Of a stretch of 37,307 nucleotides of DNA, positions 7,900 to 14,541 are shown piece after piece (positions within the stretch are counted from its first letter, which is position 1; each line of letters starts with the position of its first letter). The DNA lies in NCBI GenBank assembly GCA_016794465.1, contig JAEUKA010000019.1, positions 1-37,307 of the forward strand, in the 5' to 3' direction. A program made the translations under genes and the position numbers. Under the pieces are notes generated by a model. The model ran no database searches. It was not told where the DNA came from and was given only the letters and a program-made list of their open reading frames with translations. This DNA comes from Myxococcales bacterium. GTDB lineage: Bacteria > Myxococcota_A > Polyangia > Palsa-1104 > JAEUJZ01.

Positions 7900-8580
7900 T
7901 TACTGCGGAAGCCGATTGCCTCGGCAGACGCCCTTGAGACAGACCGAGCCGCCTTGGCACTGCTTGCTCTCGGTGCAGGTGGTCAGGCAGTAGGCGTTGA
8001 TGCAGCGGAAGCCACTGCTGCCACAGTCCGCGTCGAAGACACACTGAGCACTCGCCGGCTTCGGATCTTCGACACAGGCGTTCGACTGGCAGACCTGACC
8101 GAGCGCGCACTTGCCGCCGTTGGCGCACGAAGTTGAGCAGGCGCGGTTGACGCAGGTACTGCCCGCAGCGCACTGGGAGTCCGCCACGCAGAGCGCGCCG
8201 CTCAGGCCGCAGGTGGCAGCGTCTGAGGGACGGCAGCGGCCGGAGACACAGGAGTTGCCACTTTTGCAGGCCGAGTTGTCCTTGCAAGCAGCGACGCACT
8301 TGCCGATGTCACAGACGCTACCGGTGCCGCAGACGGCATCATTGTCACAGCTTGAGACAGTGCCGGGCGGCGTATCGACGGGCTTGGTGGCATCTCCGGG
8401 GACCGGATAGCAGTTCTCAGCGACGCAGGCGTAGCAGCCACTCTGATCACAGTAGCGGCGCTCGGCCTGTCCGGGCTCCTTATCGCAGCCCGGCAGTGCC
8501 GAGAGCAGTGCCACGACGAGGGGCATGACCATGGATGAAAGACGACTGGTTCCAGCTCGGGAGATCGCAGTGCGGAGCAT
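7900..8580 (-). CDS. Cys-rich EB/EGF-like lipoprotein
   Basis: A 226-aa exported protein. The start at 8580 is set by GGAGGAAAAAC directly upstream. A signal peptide ends in LPGC (Cys32). The mature part holds about 30 cysteines in repeated modules of the type C-x(5)-C-x(5)-C-x(3)-C-x(3)-C (for example CDNDAVCGTGSVCDIGKC and CVADSQCAAGSTCVNRAC). This pattern is common in secreted Myxococcota proteins annotated as Dickkopf-like or EB-module proteins. The modules are expected to be disulfide-bonded outside the cytoplasm; no catalytic motif is seen. The gene is divergent from the next lipoprotein gene (8786), with 205 bp between them that may hold both promoters. I see no convincing -35/-10 pair there. 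Confidence 0.82.
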   Translation of the reverse strand: MLRTAISRAGTSRLSSMVMPLVVALLSALPGCDKEPGQAERRYCDQSGCYACVAENCYPVPGDATKPVDTPPGTVSSCDNDAVCGTGSVCDIGKCVAACKDNSACKSGNSCVSGRCRPSDAATCGLSGALCVADSQCAAGSTCVNRACSTSCANGGKCALGQVCQSNACVEDPKPASAQCVFDADCGSSGFRCINAYCLTTCTESKQCQGGSVCLKGVCRGNRLPQ

Positions 8581-8785
8581 GTTTTTCCTCCAGCGACAGA
8601 GCTTTTAAAGCTTTTACAGTTCCATCCTACAAGCCCCGTGCCGCATTGCCACAGCGAATTGTCAGCCGAGGACCATACGGGAAAACTCCGCACGCGGTTG
8701 AGGTTGTGAACTTTCGTTAACGGACAGGCAGTGAACAGCGCTTCGCGTGTGCCGCAGTGGGTCAGTGCGGTACGATGCAGGCAAG

Positions 8786-9481
8786 ATGTTGGCGTTCTCG
8801 TCTCCAAAATCACGAACTGCTGCTCACGGGGGCAGCTGCCGGTGGGTCAGCCTGGGTTTTTGGGTGCTGATGTGTGCAGGCTGCACCGCTCGCTCAGTCG
8901 GGACCCCACAAGCTACGCTGCGCAGCTACACCAAGGCGCTTGCCGACGACGATGCGCGGGCGGCTTATCAGCTCTTTTCGCCAACTCTTCAGCGCTCGCT
9001 GCCCTATGAAGAGTTTGAAAAGCAGTGGCGCGAAAACGGCAGCGAGCGGGCGCTGCAGCGGCAGCAGATCCTGGCGCAGCTGTCGTCTCGGAGCTCGGAG
9101 CTGACGGAGCGGGCCGAGCTGCGGCTGTCGCAGGGCTCAGCGGTTCAGCTTGTGGCGGCGCGGACGATGGTGGGCAAGTCGTGGCAGCTTGTCGATGCCA
9201 ACCTGCAAGCGGTCGCCGCTGGTAGCCCGCAAGATGTGCTGAAGCTGCTGCTGTTGGCGGTCGAAAAGCGGAACTATCCGGCCCTGCTGCGGCTGCTCTC
9301 GACGGAAGAACGCAAGGCGCTCGAAGCCCAGCTGAGCGAGCGGATCGATCGGCTGCGTGCGGCGCTGGTGAAGCCAACCATCGAGGTACGAGGCGATCGC
9401 GCCCGCATTGAGTACGATCCGCGCTTCTTTGTCGACTTGGTTCGCGAGGGTGACAGCTGGCGCATCGCCGATCTGAACTGA
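8786..9481 (+). CDS. NTF2-like (DUF4878-type) exported protein, putative lipoprotein
   Basis: A protein of about 231 aa from ATG 8786; an in-frame ATG at 8747 would only lengthen the signal. The N-terminus has a basic region, a hydrophobic stretch and MCAGC (Cys33), an imperfect lipobox. After it, TPQATLRSYTKALADDDARAAYQLFSP is the opening helix of NTF2-like domains, which bind small ligands or act as scaffolds. A second similar helix appears later (SPQDVLKLLLLAVEKRNYPALLRLLS), so there are probably two NTF2-like modules, ending in DSWRIADLN. The protein is probably anchored in the envelope. The gene converges on the kinase gene with 3 nt between the stop codons. A smaller relative in plan lies at 11457. 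The function is unknown. Confidence 0.7.
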   Translation: MLAFSSPKSRTAAHGGSCRWVSLGFWVLMCAGCTARSVGTPQATLRSYTKALADDDARAAYQLFSPTLQRSLPYEEFEKQWRENGSERALQRQQILAQLSSRSSELTERAELRLSQGSAVQLVAARTMVGKSWQLVDANLQAVAAGSPQDVLKLLLLAVEKRNYPALLRLLSTEERKALEAQLSERIDRLRAALVKPTIEVRGDRARIEYDPRFFVDLVREGDSWRIADLN

Positions 9482-9484
9482 CCG

Positions 9485-10510
9485 TTAGTGACGGGTCAGC
9501 AGAAAGAACAGCAGCAGCAGGCTGACCAGGAAGAAGCCCACGGCGGCGCTGGCAATCAGCGGCAGCCAGGTCGCAGAAGACGCTGGAGCGGGCTCGGGCT
9601 TGGGCGCGGGCTGCGGCTCGAGACTGAGCGGCGGATCACTCCGATCCAAAGAGCGCAGCATCGCTTCGAGACGCTGCTCAATCACGTCCATCGTCGGTCG
9701 CTCACTGGCCGTCTTGATCAGCATGTCTTCGATCAGCTTGACCAGCTCTTTCGGTGTCTCGGGAGCCTTGTCCGCGAGCGACGGCGGCGGCGTATACAGG
9801 TGCAGCGAGCGCAGCCGCGACCCTTCACTCGACGGAAACGGCGGCGCCCCGGCGATGGTTTCGTACAGCACCACACCAAGCGAGTAGACATCGGCCTTGC
9901 CATCGACCTTGCTCGCGCCCAGCCACTGCTCGGGAGCCATGTATTCCGGTGTGCCCAGCGCCACGCCATCGCGGGTCTTGACCGCCTCGGCGCCCTCTTG
10001 CTGATGCTCCGCCGCCAGCTTGGCCAGTCCAAAGTCGAGGATCTTGACCCGCTGCCCACCCGGCACCGTGTCGTCTCGCAGCACCATGATGTTGTCGGGC
10101 TTCAAGTCACGATGGACGATCTTCTTGGCATGCGCCGCCCGCAGCCCCGACGCCACCTGCCAGGCCAGCCGCACCACCTGAAGCGGCGACAGGGTACCGC
10201 GATAGCGACGTAGCGACTGTCCTTCCAAGAACTCCATGATCAGGAACGGCATGCCATCGGGAAACTTGCCGTGATCGTGGATCTCGACCATCGCCGGGTG
10301 CCGGATCAGGTTGGTCGCCAGCGCCTCATTAAAGAAGCGCTTCACCAAGTCGGGATTCTTGCACCAGTCGGGATGCAGCACCTTGATGGCCACGCGTCGC
10401 TGTAGAGAGACGTGCGCAGCCTCGTAGACCTCGCCCATGCCGCCGTGTCCGATGCGCCGCCCGATGCGGTGATTGCGGACAATCTGGCCTTCGGTAAGTA
10501 ACGGCGGCAT
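9485..10510 (-). CDS. Membrane-anchored Ser/Thr protein kinase (Hanks type)
   Basis: A 341-aa kinase from ATG 10510. The frame stays open to 10873, but that part overlaps rnhA on the other strand and is not kinase-like. The kinase domain begins at once: glycine loop GHGGMGEVYEA (about residue 21), VAIKVL Lys (about 43), HRDLKPDNIM (about 132), DFGLAK (about 158) and GTPEYMAPEQ. All catalytic motifs are intact, so an active kinase is expected. A Pro-rich linker (PQPAPKPEPAPA) leads to one C-terminal transmembrane helix that ends five residues before the stop (LLFFLLTRH). The kinase is therefore tail-anchored facing the cytoplasm, with no extracellular sensor domain. Substrates are unknown. It is divergent from rnhA with 69 bp between starts. 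Confidence 0.93.
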   Translation of the reverse strand: MPPLLTEGQIVRNHRIGRRIGHGGMGEVYEAAHVSLQRRVAIKVLHPDWCKNPDLVKRFFNEALATNLIRHPAMVEIHDHGKFPDGMPFLIMEFLEGQSLRRYRGTLSPLQVVRLAWQVASGLRAAHAKKIVHRDLKPDNIMVLRDDTVPGGQRVKILDFGLAKLAAEHQQEGAEAVKTRDGVALGTPEYMAPEQWLGASKVDGKADVYSLGVVLYETIAGAPPFPSSEGSRLRSLHLYTPPPSLADKAPETPKELVKLIEDMLIKTASERPTMDVIEQRLEAMLRSLDRSDPPLSLEPQPAPKPEPAPASSATWLPLIASAAVGFFLVSLLLLFFLLTRH

Positions 10511-10579
10511 CTGCTCAGCGTACAACAAGGATCGATTCAATCGCTTGCCAATCGGCTCGTCGGTAGATAGGGTGCGGCC

Positions 10580-11308
10580 GTGCCATGGGTAGCGCGACGC
10601 CTGCGAGGCGCAAAGATCTTTGTCGCTTGCGATCAAAACGGTGAGCCAACCGTCGGGCCCGATCAGCGAGTCGATGTCCTGTATCGGTCCGGTGGCAAGG
10701 TGTATCGGGCGGCGGCACGCAACCTGAGCGAAGACGATGACAAAAAGGTACGCAGCGACGAAGAAGTGCGCCCTGCGACCGAGTCGGATGATGCAGCGGC
10801 AGCGGCTCCCCGGACGAAGGCGGCTGGGAGTCGGGGTACCGCCACGAAGGCAGCGGCGGGCAAGCACCCGCACCTAAGCGCACACGCGCTGGCCAACGCC
10901 GTTCACATCTATACCGATGGCGCTTGTACCGGGAACCCTGGACCGATGGGGATTGGCGTGGTGATCCTCGACCCAAGTGGCGCAGAAGGTGCACCGCTGC
11001 GTCGAGAAGCCGGCGAGTACCTGGGAACGGGCACCAACAACATCGCCGAGCTGACCGCCATCCTGCGCGGCCTTCAGCTGACGGCGCGTGACCGGGCGGT
11101 GGTCATTTACACCGACTCCAGCTACTCGATCGGCATATTGTCTTTGGGCTGGAAGGCCAAGGCCAATCAAGAGCTGGTCGCCGAGATTCGCGCCCTGCTC
11201 CGGACGTTCCCGCAGGTGCGGTTTGTCAAGGTGGCAGGACACGCCGGCGTCCCCGAAAACGAGCGCTGTGACGAGCTAGCCCGCCAGGCCGTGATGCGAC
11301 GCAGCTGA
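10580..11308 (+). CDS. rnhA: Ribonuclease HI with extra N-terminal domain
   Basis: A 242-aa protein starting at GTG 10580 with AGGG about 8 nt upstream. The C-terminal 140 residues are a complete RNase HI domain that cleaves RNA in RNA:DNA hybrids. Its metal-binding residues are Asp113 (YTDGACTGNPG), Glu157 (NNIAELTA), Asp179 (YTDSSYS) and Asp231 (ERCDELA), plus flexible-loop His221 (AGHAG). Residues 1-50 form a separate small domain (VRY-type strands, KVYRAAARNLS) that is not the viroplasmin hybrid-binding domain. I recall similar heads on deltaproteobacterial RNase H proteins. An Ala/Lys/Arg-rich linker joins the two parts. The head may bind nucleic acid, but that is inference. Confidence 0.92.
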   Translation: MPWVARRLRGAKIFVACDQNGEPTVGPDQRVDVLYRSGGKVYRAAARNLSEDDDKKVRSDEEVRPATESDDAAAAAPRTKAAGSRGTATKAAAGKHPHLSAHALANAVHIYTDGACTGNPGPMGIGVVILDPSGAEGAPLRREAGEYLGTGTNNIAELTAILRGLQLTARDRAVVIYTDSSYSIGILSLGWKAKANQELVAEIRALLRTFPQVRFVKVAGHAGVPENERCDELARQAVMRRS

Positions 11309-11380
11309 CACGATGACAAAGTTTGCCAGCCAACCACTGACATGATGACGCAGGGGAGCGTCGGCCTCGACGGGGCAGGC

Positions 11381-11397
11381 CTGGCACCTGGCTTGCA
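11381..11397 (+). promoter_or_regulatory. Candidate sigma-54 (-24/-12) promoter
   Basis: The sequence CTGGCACCTGGCTTGCA fits the sigma-54 consensus YTGGCACGRNNNTTGCW at 15 of 17 positions, with GG and GC exactly 10 bp apart. The predicted start site is near 11407-11410, about 50 nt before the ATG at 11457. I found no other site of comparable quality when scanning both strands by eye. A sigma-54 activator is encoded at 30900-32414, but a link between the two is not shown. Confidence 0.55.
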
Positions 11398-11456
11398 ATT
11401 TCGCCCGCTGTGCTCCGTTACCCCAACCTGTGCTGGCGTTGCCAAGGAAGACAGCG

Positions 11457-11975
11457 ATGAACCCGTTCACCTCGGCCTCTGTATGCAGGACCCCTACTCG
11501 GCAAGCTGGCTGGCTGGGCTGGCTGGCGATCTGCCTGGTGCTTGTGTCAGGCTGCGCGACGCTGCGGACCATCCCCGGCACCAAGGTTGCCGACACCCCG
11601 CAGCACCGCGAGCTGCTCCAGCGCGTCGAGGAATATCGCATCGCAATGGAGCAGCGCGAGGCCGGCAAGCTGCTGACGCTGGCGCACCCAAACTACTACG
11701 AGGACTCGGGCACGCCGTCGGCACAGGATGACTATGCCTACGCCGGTCTGAAGCGCGTCCTGGAGTCGCGGCTTTCGTCGGTGCGCTGGATGCGCTACCT
11801 GATTCGCTACCGTGACATTCACGTCCAGGGTGACCGCGCGTCCGTCGACATTCGCTACGACATCAGCTTTCAGTTGATGACCGAGATCGGCGAAAAGTGG
11901 GAACGGCGTCAGAACGACAAGCGGCTAGAGCTAATCCGCGACGGCGAGCGCTGGCTGTTTATTTCCGGGTTTTAG
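11457..11975 (+). CDS. Small NTF2-like lipoprotein
   Basis: A 172-aa exported protein. ATG 11457 is chosen because AAGGAAG lies 7 nt upstream; an in-frame ATG at 11430 lacks this. The signal peptide ends in LVSGC (lipidated Cys33). The mature part (HRELLQRVEEYRIAMEQREAGKLLTLAHPNYYEDSGT) is the start of a SnoaL/NTF2-like fold. It continues with strands such as IHVQGDRASVDIRYDISFQL and ends in DGERWLFISGF, as is usual for these domains. The role is unknown; ligand binding or assembly in the envelope is typical. The gene lies behind a candidate sigma-54 promoter and its last 17 nt overlap the convergent gene at 11959. Confidence 0.72.
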   Translation: MNPFTSASVCRTPTRQAGWLGWLAICLVLVSGCATLRTIPGTKVADTPQHRELLQRVEEYRIAMEQREAGKLLTLAHPNYYEDSGTPSAQDDYAYAGLKRVLESRLSSVRWMRYLIRYRDIHVQGDRASVDIRYDISFQLMTEIGEKWERRQNDKRLELIRDGERWLFISGF

Positions 11976-12861
11976 CGGCTTTGGCCGCAGTCAGAAGCTG
12001 TAGCAGCAGCGCCTTGTCCTGCTGAGTCCCCGCCACCCGCAAGCAGTCCACCGTCTGTAGCCGCACCGCAATCGGCTGCGTTCCCGCCGCAATCGCCCGC
12101 ACCCTCAAAAGGACCGGATCAGACACCAGCGCCACCGGTGCTACACCGGGCTGTGGACGGGCGGGCTTTTGCAGCGTCAGCGGCCAGCACAGCTCTTGGG
12201 AAGCCGCAGCGGCCAGCTCGTCATCGGGCTGCGTGGCCAGCGCGAGCAATTCCGGGCGAGCCGCCTGCTGATGCAGGGTTGACAGCGCCGCCAAAGCCGT
12301 GGTGCGCAGTGGCAGAGGCTCGCGCTGCGCCAGCGCAAACAGCCGAGGGGACAGCCCCTGCCAGCTTGACACCGGCAGCGCCTGCAAGGCCGAGATCGCG
12401 ACACTGCGCAGCAGCGGGGACAGCGCCGTTTTTTCCGCCAGGGTCAGCAGTCGCGACGGCAGCACGCTCAGGTCGCCGCCACAGCCAAGGTCATCGGACT
12501 CCTCGCAGCGAATCGAGCGACCGAGCACCTGACACAGCCGCAGCAGCGTGTCCGCAGTGGCCTTTTGCAGCTTTTCATCCGGGGTCTGCTCTAGCAGATC
12601 GACCAGGGGCAGTACGACCTGGGCCGCTAACTCGGGCTGCTCGCTCCCCGCCAGTGCCAAGCCGCGCAAGGCGAGCAGCGCCACCCGTCCCTTGTCCGCA
12701 GACGCCGGCCTTCCCGCAAGTCGCAGCAGCCGCGCCGGACCCAGCCGCTCTGCCAGCCGTGACAGCTCAACGGAATCCGCAGCGACACTCGGCAGATCGA
12801 CCGGGCGCGGCAGCACCACCTCAGGAAGGAGCAGCAGGAACAGGGCAGAAATCGTCAGCAT
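11959..12861 (-). CDS. Exported HEAT-like alpha-helical repeat protein
   Basis: A 300-aa protein. The start at 12861 gives a clean signal peptide (MLTISALFLLLLPEVVLP); the frame is open to 12984, but that part overlaps the lexA promoter and is not protein-like. The mature sequence is built of helical pairs rich in Leu/Ala (LRSVAISALQALPVSSW, LRTTALAALSTLHQQAARPEL, LRVRAIAAGTQPIAVRLQTVDCLR), consistent with HEAT/armadillo-type repeats. No catalytic motif is visible. It probably acts as a periplasmic binding scaffold. The 3' end overlaps the convergent lipoprotein gene by 17 nt. The upstream side faces lexA, with 168 bp between divergent starts. Confidence 0.65.
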   Translation of the reverse strand: MLTISALFLLLLPEVVLPRPVDLPSVAADSVELSRLAERLGPARLLRLAGRPASADKGRVALLALRGLALAGSEQPELAAQVVLPLVDLLEQTPDEKLQKATADTLLRLCQVLGRSIRCEESDDLGCGGDLSVLPSRLLTLAEKTALSPLLRSVAISALQALPVSSWQGLSPRLFALAQREPLPLRTTALAALSTLHQQAARPELLALATQPDDELAAAASQELCWPLTLQKPARPQPGVAPVALVSDPVLLRVRAIAAGTQPIAVRLQTVDCLRVAGTQQDKALLLQLLTAAKAAKTRK

Positions 12862-12998
12862 CTGGACATCAAAAGGCCGGTTCGGCGAGCCCAATTTTCG
12901 CACAACCACCGCACCGACCAACACAGGAACGTGGCCGATTGGACGTGAGTGCCTGGCGATTCGACCTGCGAGTTGACGGCGCATGCTCGGGCAAGTAG

Positions 12999-13015
12999 CC
13001 TCACATTCGTTCAGC
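12999..13015 (+). promoter_or_regulatory. Candidate LexA operator (SOS box, Myxococcus type)
   Basis: CCTCACATTCGTTCAGC lies 14 nt before the lexA ATG. It fits the M. xanthus LexA box, which I recall as CTRHAMRYBYGTTCAGS, at 15 of 17 positions, including the whole GTTCAGS half. It has neither the E. coli CTGT-N8-ACAG form nor the Bacillus GAAC-N4-GTTC form. It implies lexA autorepression. The position between divergent starts could also affect the HEAT-like gene. Confidence 0.5.
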
Positions 13016-13029
13016 CCTTTGAGGTCTGC

Positions 13030-13737
13030 ATGCCCCGAAAAAAAAGTCTGCCGCCTGATGCCTCCGCCACTCCATCCAAGAGCGAGTCACGACGACCGCT
13101 CACTTCCCGCCAAAAGGAGGTGCTCGATCTCATCAGTGAGTCACTCGATCGCCGTGGCTATCCACCGACCCTGCGCGAGATTGGCGAGCGACTTGGCATC
13201 CGCTCGACCAACGGCGTCAACGATCACTTGGTGGCGCTGACCAAAAAGGGCTACTTGCAGCGGCAAGACCTGAAGTCGCGGGCGCTGCGGGTGATGGGCA
13301 GCAGCAGTGAGCCTCCGCCAGAGCGCCCCACCGATCTCGTCGAGATTCCCCTGCTCGGTCGGGTCGCCGCCGGTCAGCCGATCCTGGCCGAGGAGCGGCT
13401 TGAAGATCGCCTGCGGGTCGACCGCCTGCTGATCGGCAACCACCGCGAGGTGTTTGCGCTGCGGGTCCTGGGCGACTCGATGATCGATGCCGGCATCCAC
13501 GACGGTGACTTCGTGTTCGTGCGCAAGCAGCCGACTGCCAATCCGGGCGATATCGTCGTTGCGATGATCAACGACGAGGCGACTGTGAAATACTTCTACC
13601 CCGAGGCGGATCGCATCGCTTTCAAGCCCGCCAACACCCGCATGCAGCCCATCTACGTCCACCGCGACGACTTCCGCCCGGTGAACCTGATGGGAACTGT
13701 GGTGGGTCTGTACCGTCGCTTTGGCGGCAACAACTAA
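13030..13737 (+). CDS. lexA: LexA repressor
   Basis: A 235-aa SOS repressor, from ATG 13030; the 27 in-frame residues upstream contain the operator and are not protein-like. The N-terminal winged helix ([48 protein letters not shown]) binds the SOS box. The scissile Ala114-Gly115 (RVAAGQP) lies before the S24 peptidase domain. Its catalytic Ser150 (LGDSMIDAG) and Lys187 (EATVKYFY) are both intact, so RecA-stimulated self-cleavage is expected. A basic 20-residue N-terminal tail is slightly longer than in E. coli LexA (202 aa). The glutaredoxin-like gene follows 30 nt later and may be co-transcribed, which would place it in the SOS regulon. Confidence 0.95.
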   Translation: MPRKKSLPPDASATPSKSESRRPLTSRQKEVLDLISESLDRRGYPPTLREIGERLGIRSTNGVNDHLVALTKKGYLQRQDLKSRALRVMGSSSEPPPERPTDLVEIPLLGRVAAGQPILAEERLEDRLRVDRLLIGNHREVFALRVLGDSMIDAGIHDGDFVFVRKQPTANPGDIVVAMINDEATVKYFYPEADRIAFKPANTRMQPIYVHRDDFRPVNLMGTVVGLYRRFGGNN

Positions 13738-13767
13738 GCGATGGCCCGCCTCCAAAGGAATGTGACC

Positions 13768-14148
<381 letters not shown>

Positions 14149-14161
14149 CCCCGGCGCCAAG

Positions 14162-14392
14162 GATCGCCACCACGGCAGCGATCATCTCCAACCCGGTTAG
14201 AGATCTTCTCCAACCCGGTTCAGAGATCTTCTCCACCACGCCAGCGATCATCTCCAGTGCGGTGGAGATCTTCTCCACCACGCCAGCGATCATCTCTAAC
14301 CCGGTTAGAGATCTTCTCCACCACGCCAGCGATCATCTCCAGTGCGGTGGAGATCTTCTCCACCACGCCAGCGATCATCTCCAACCGCCAGG
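14162..14392. repeat. 42/43-bp tandem repeat array with internal palindromes
   Basis: About five copies of a unit beginning ACCACGCCAGCGATCATCTC and ending GAGATCTTCTCC lie between convergent genes. Two variants alternate: a 42-bp unit with centre CAGTGCGGTG and a 43-bp unit with centre TAACCCGGTTA. In both, the centre is flanked by ATCTC and GAGAT, so each unit can fold into a short hairpin, and adjacent units can also pair through GAGAT...ATCTC. The 43-bp units shift the frame, so the array does not encode one continuous repeat protein, although 14-residue repeats appear locally in frames of both strands. Confidence 0.85.
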
Positions 14393-14538
14393 GGAGCGAG
14401 GCCCCTCTCCCCCACACTTCGTGTCGGGGACTGACGCGCGCGTAGTTCCGGAGCCGCCCACCACCTCTTGATCGAGCCAAAGCCGTCAGCGGCGAGGACT
14501 GTTTGAGCACGGAGGGGCCTCGCTCCCCTGGCGGTTGG
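14381..14538. repeat. Perfect 27-bp inverted repeat with 104-bp interior
   Basis: The left arm, 14381-14407 (beginning CCAACCGCCAGGGGAGCGAG), is the exact reverse complement of 14512-14538. The interior carries a small stem-loop (CCCCACACTTCGTGTCGGGG near 14410). The right arm ends 4 bp before the stop codon of the convergent PHP gene, and the left arm begins inside the last tandem-repeat unit. It may be a non-autonomous mobile element (MITE-like) or a bidirectional transcription barrier. No transposase is nearby and I see no clear target-site duplication. Confidence 0.8.
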
Positions 14539-14541
14539 GAT

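Noticed and set aside
7950..7968. TTGGCAC...TTGC as a second sigma-54 promoter
   Set aside because: The spacing between the GG and GC elements is two bases too short, and the site lies inside a coding sequence.
10511..10873. N-terminal extension of the kinase by 121 residues including a hydrophobic stretch
   Set aside because: It overlaps the rnhA coding sequence antisense, while the kinase domain begins within 20 residues of ATG 10510.
12138..12998. Plus-strand 286-aa open frame
   Set aside because: It is antisense to the HEAT-like gene, rich in Ala/Pro/Arg as expected from third-position GC, and has no domain signature.
14162..14392. CRISPR array
   Set aside because: The 42/43-bp units follow each other without unique spacers, so it is a tandem repeat.
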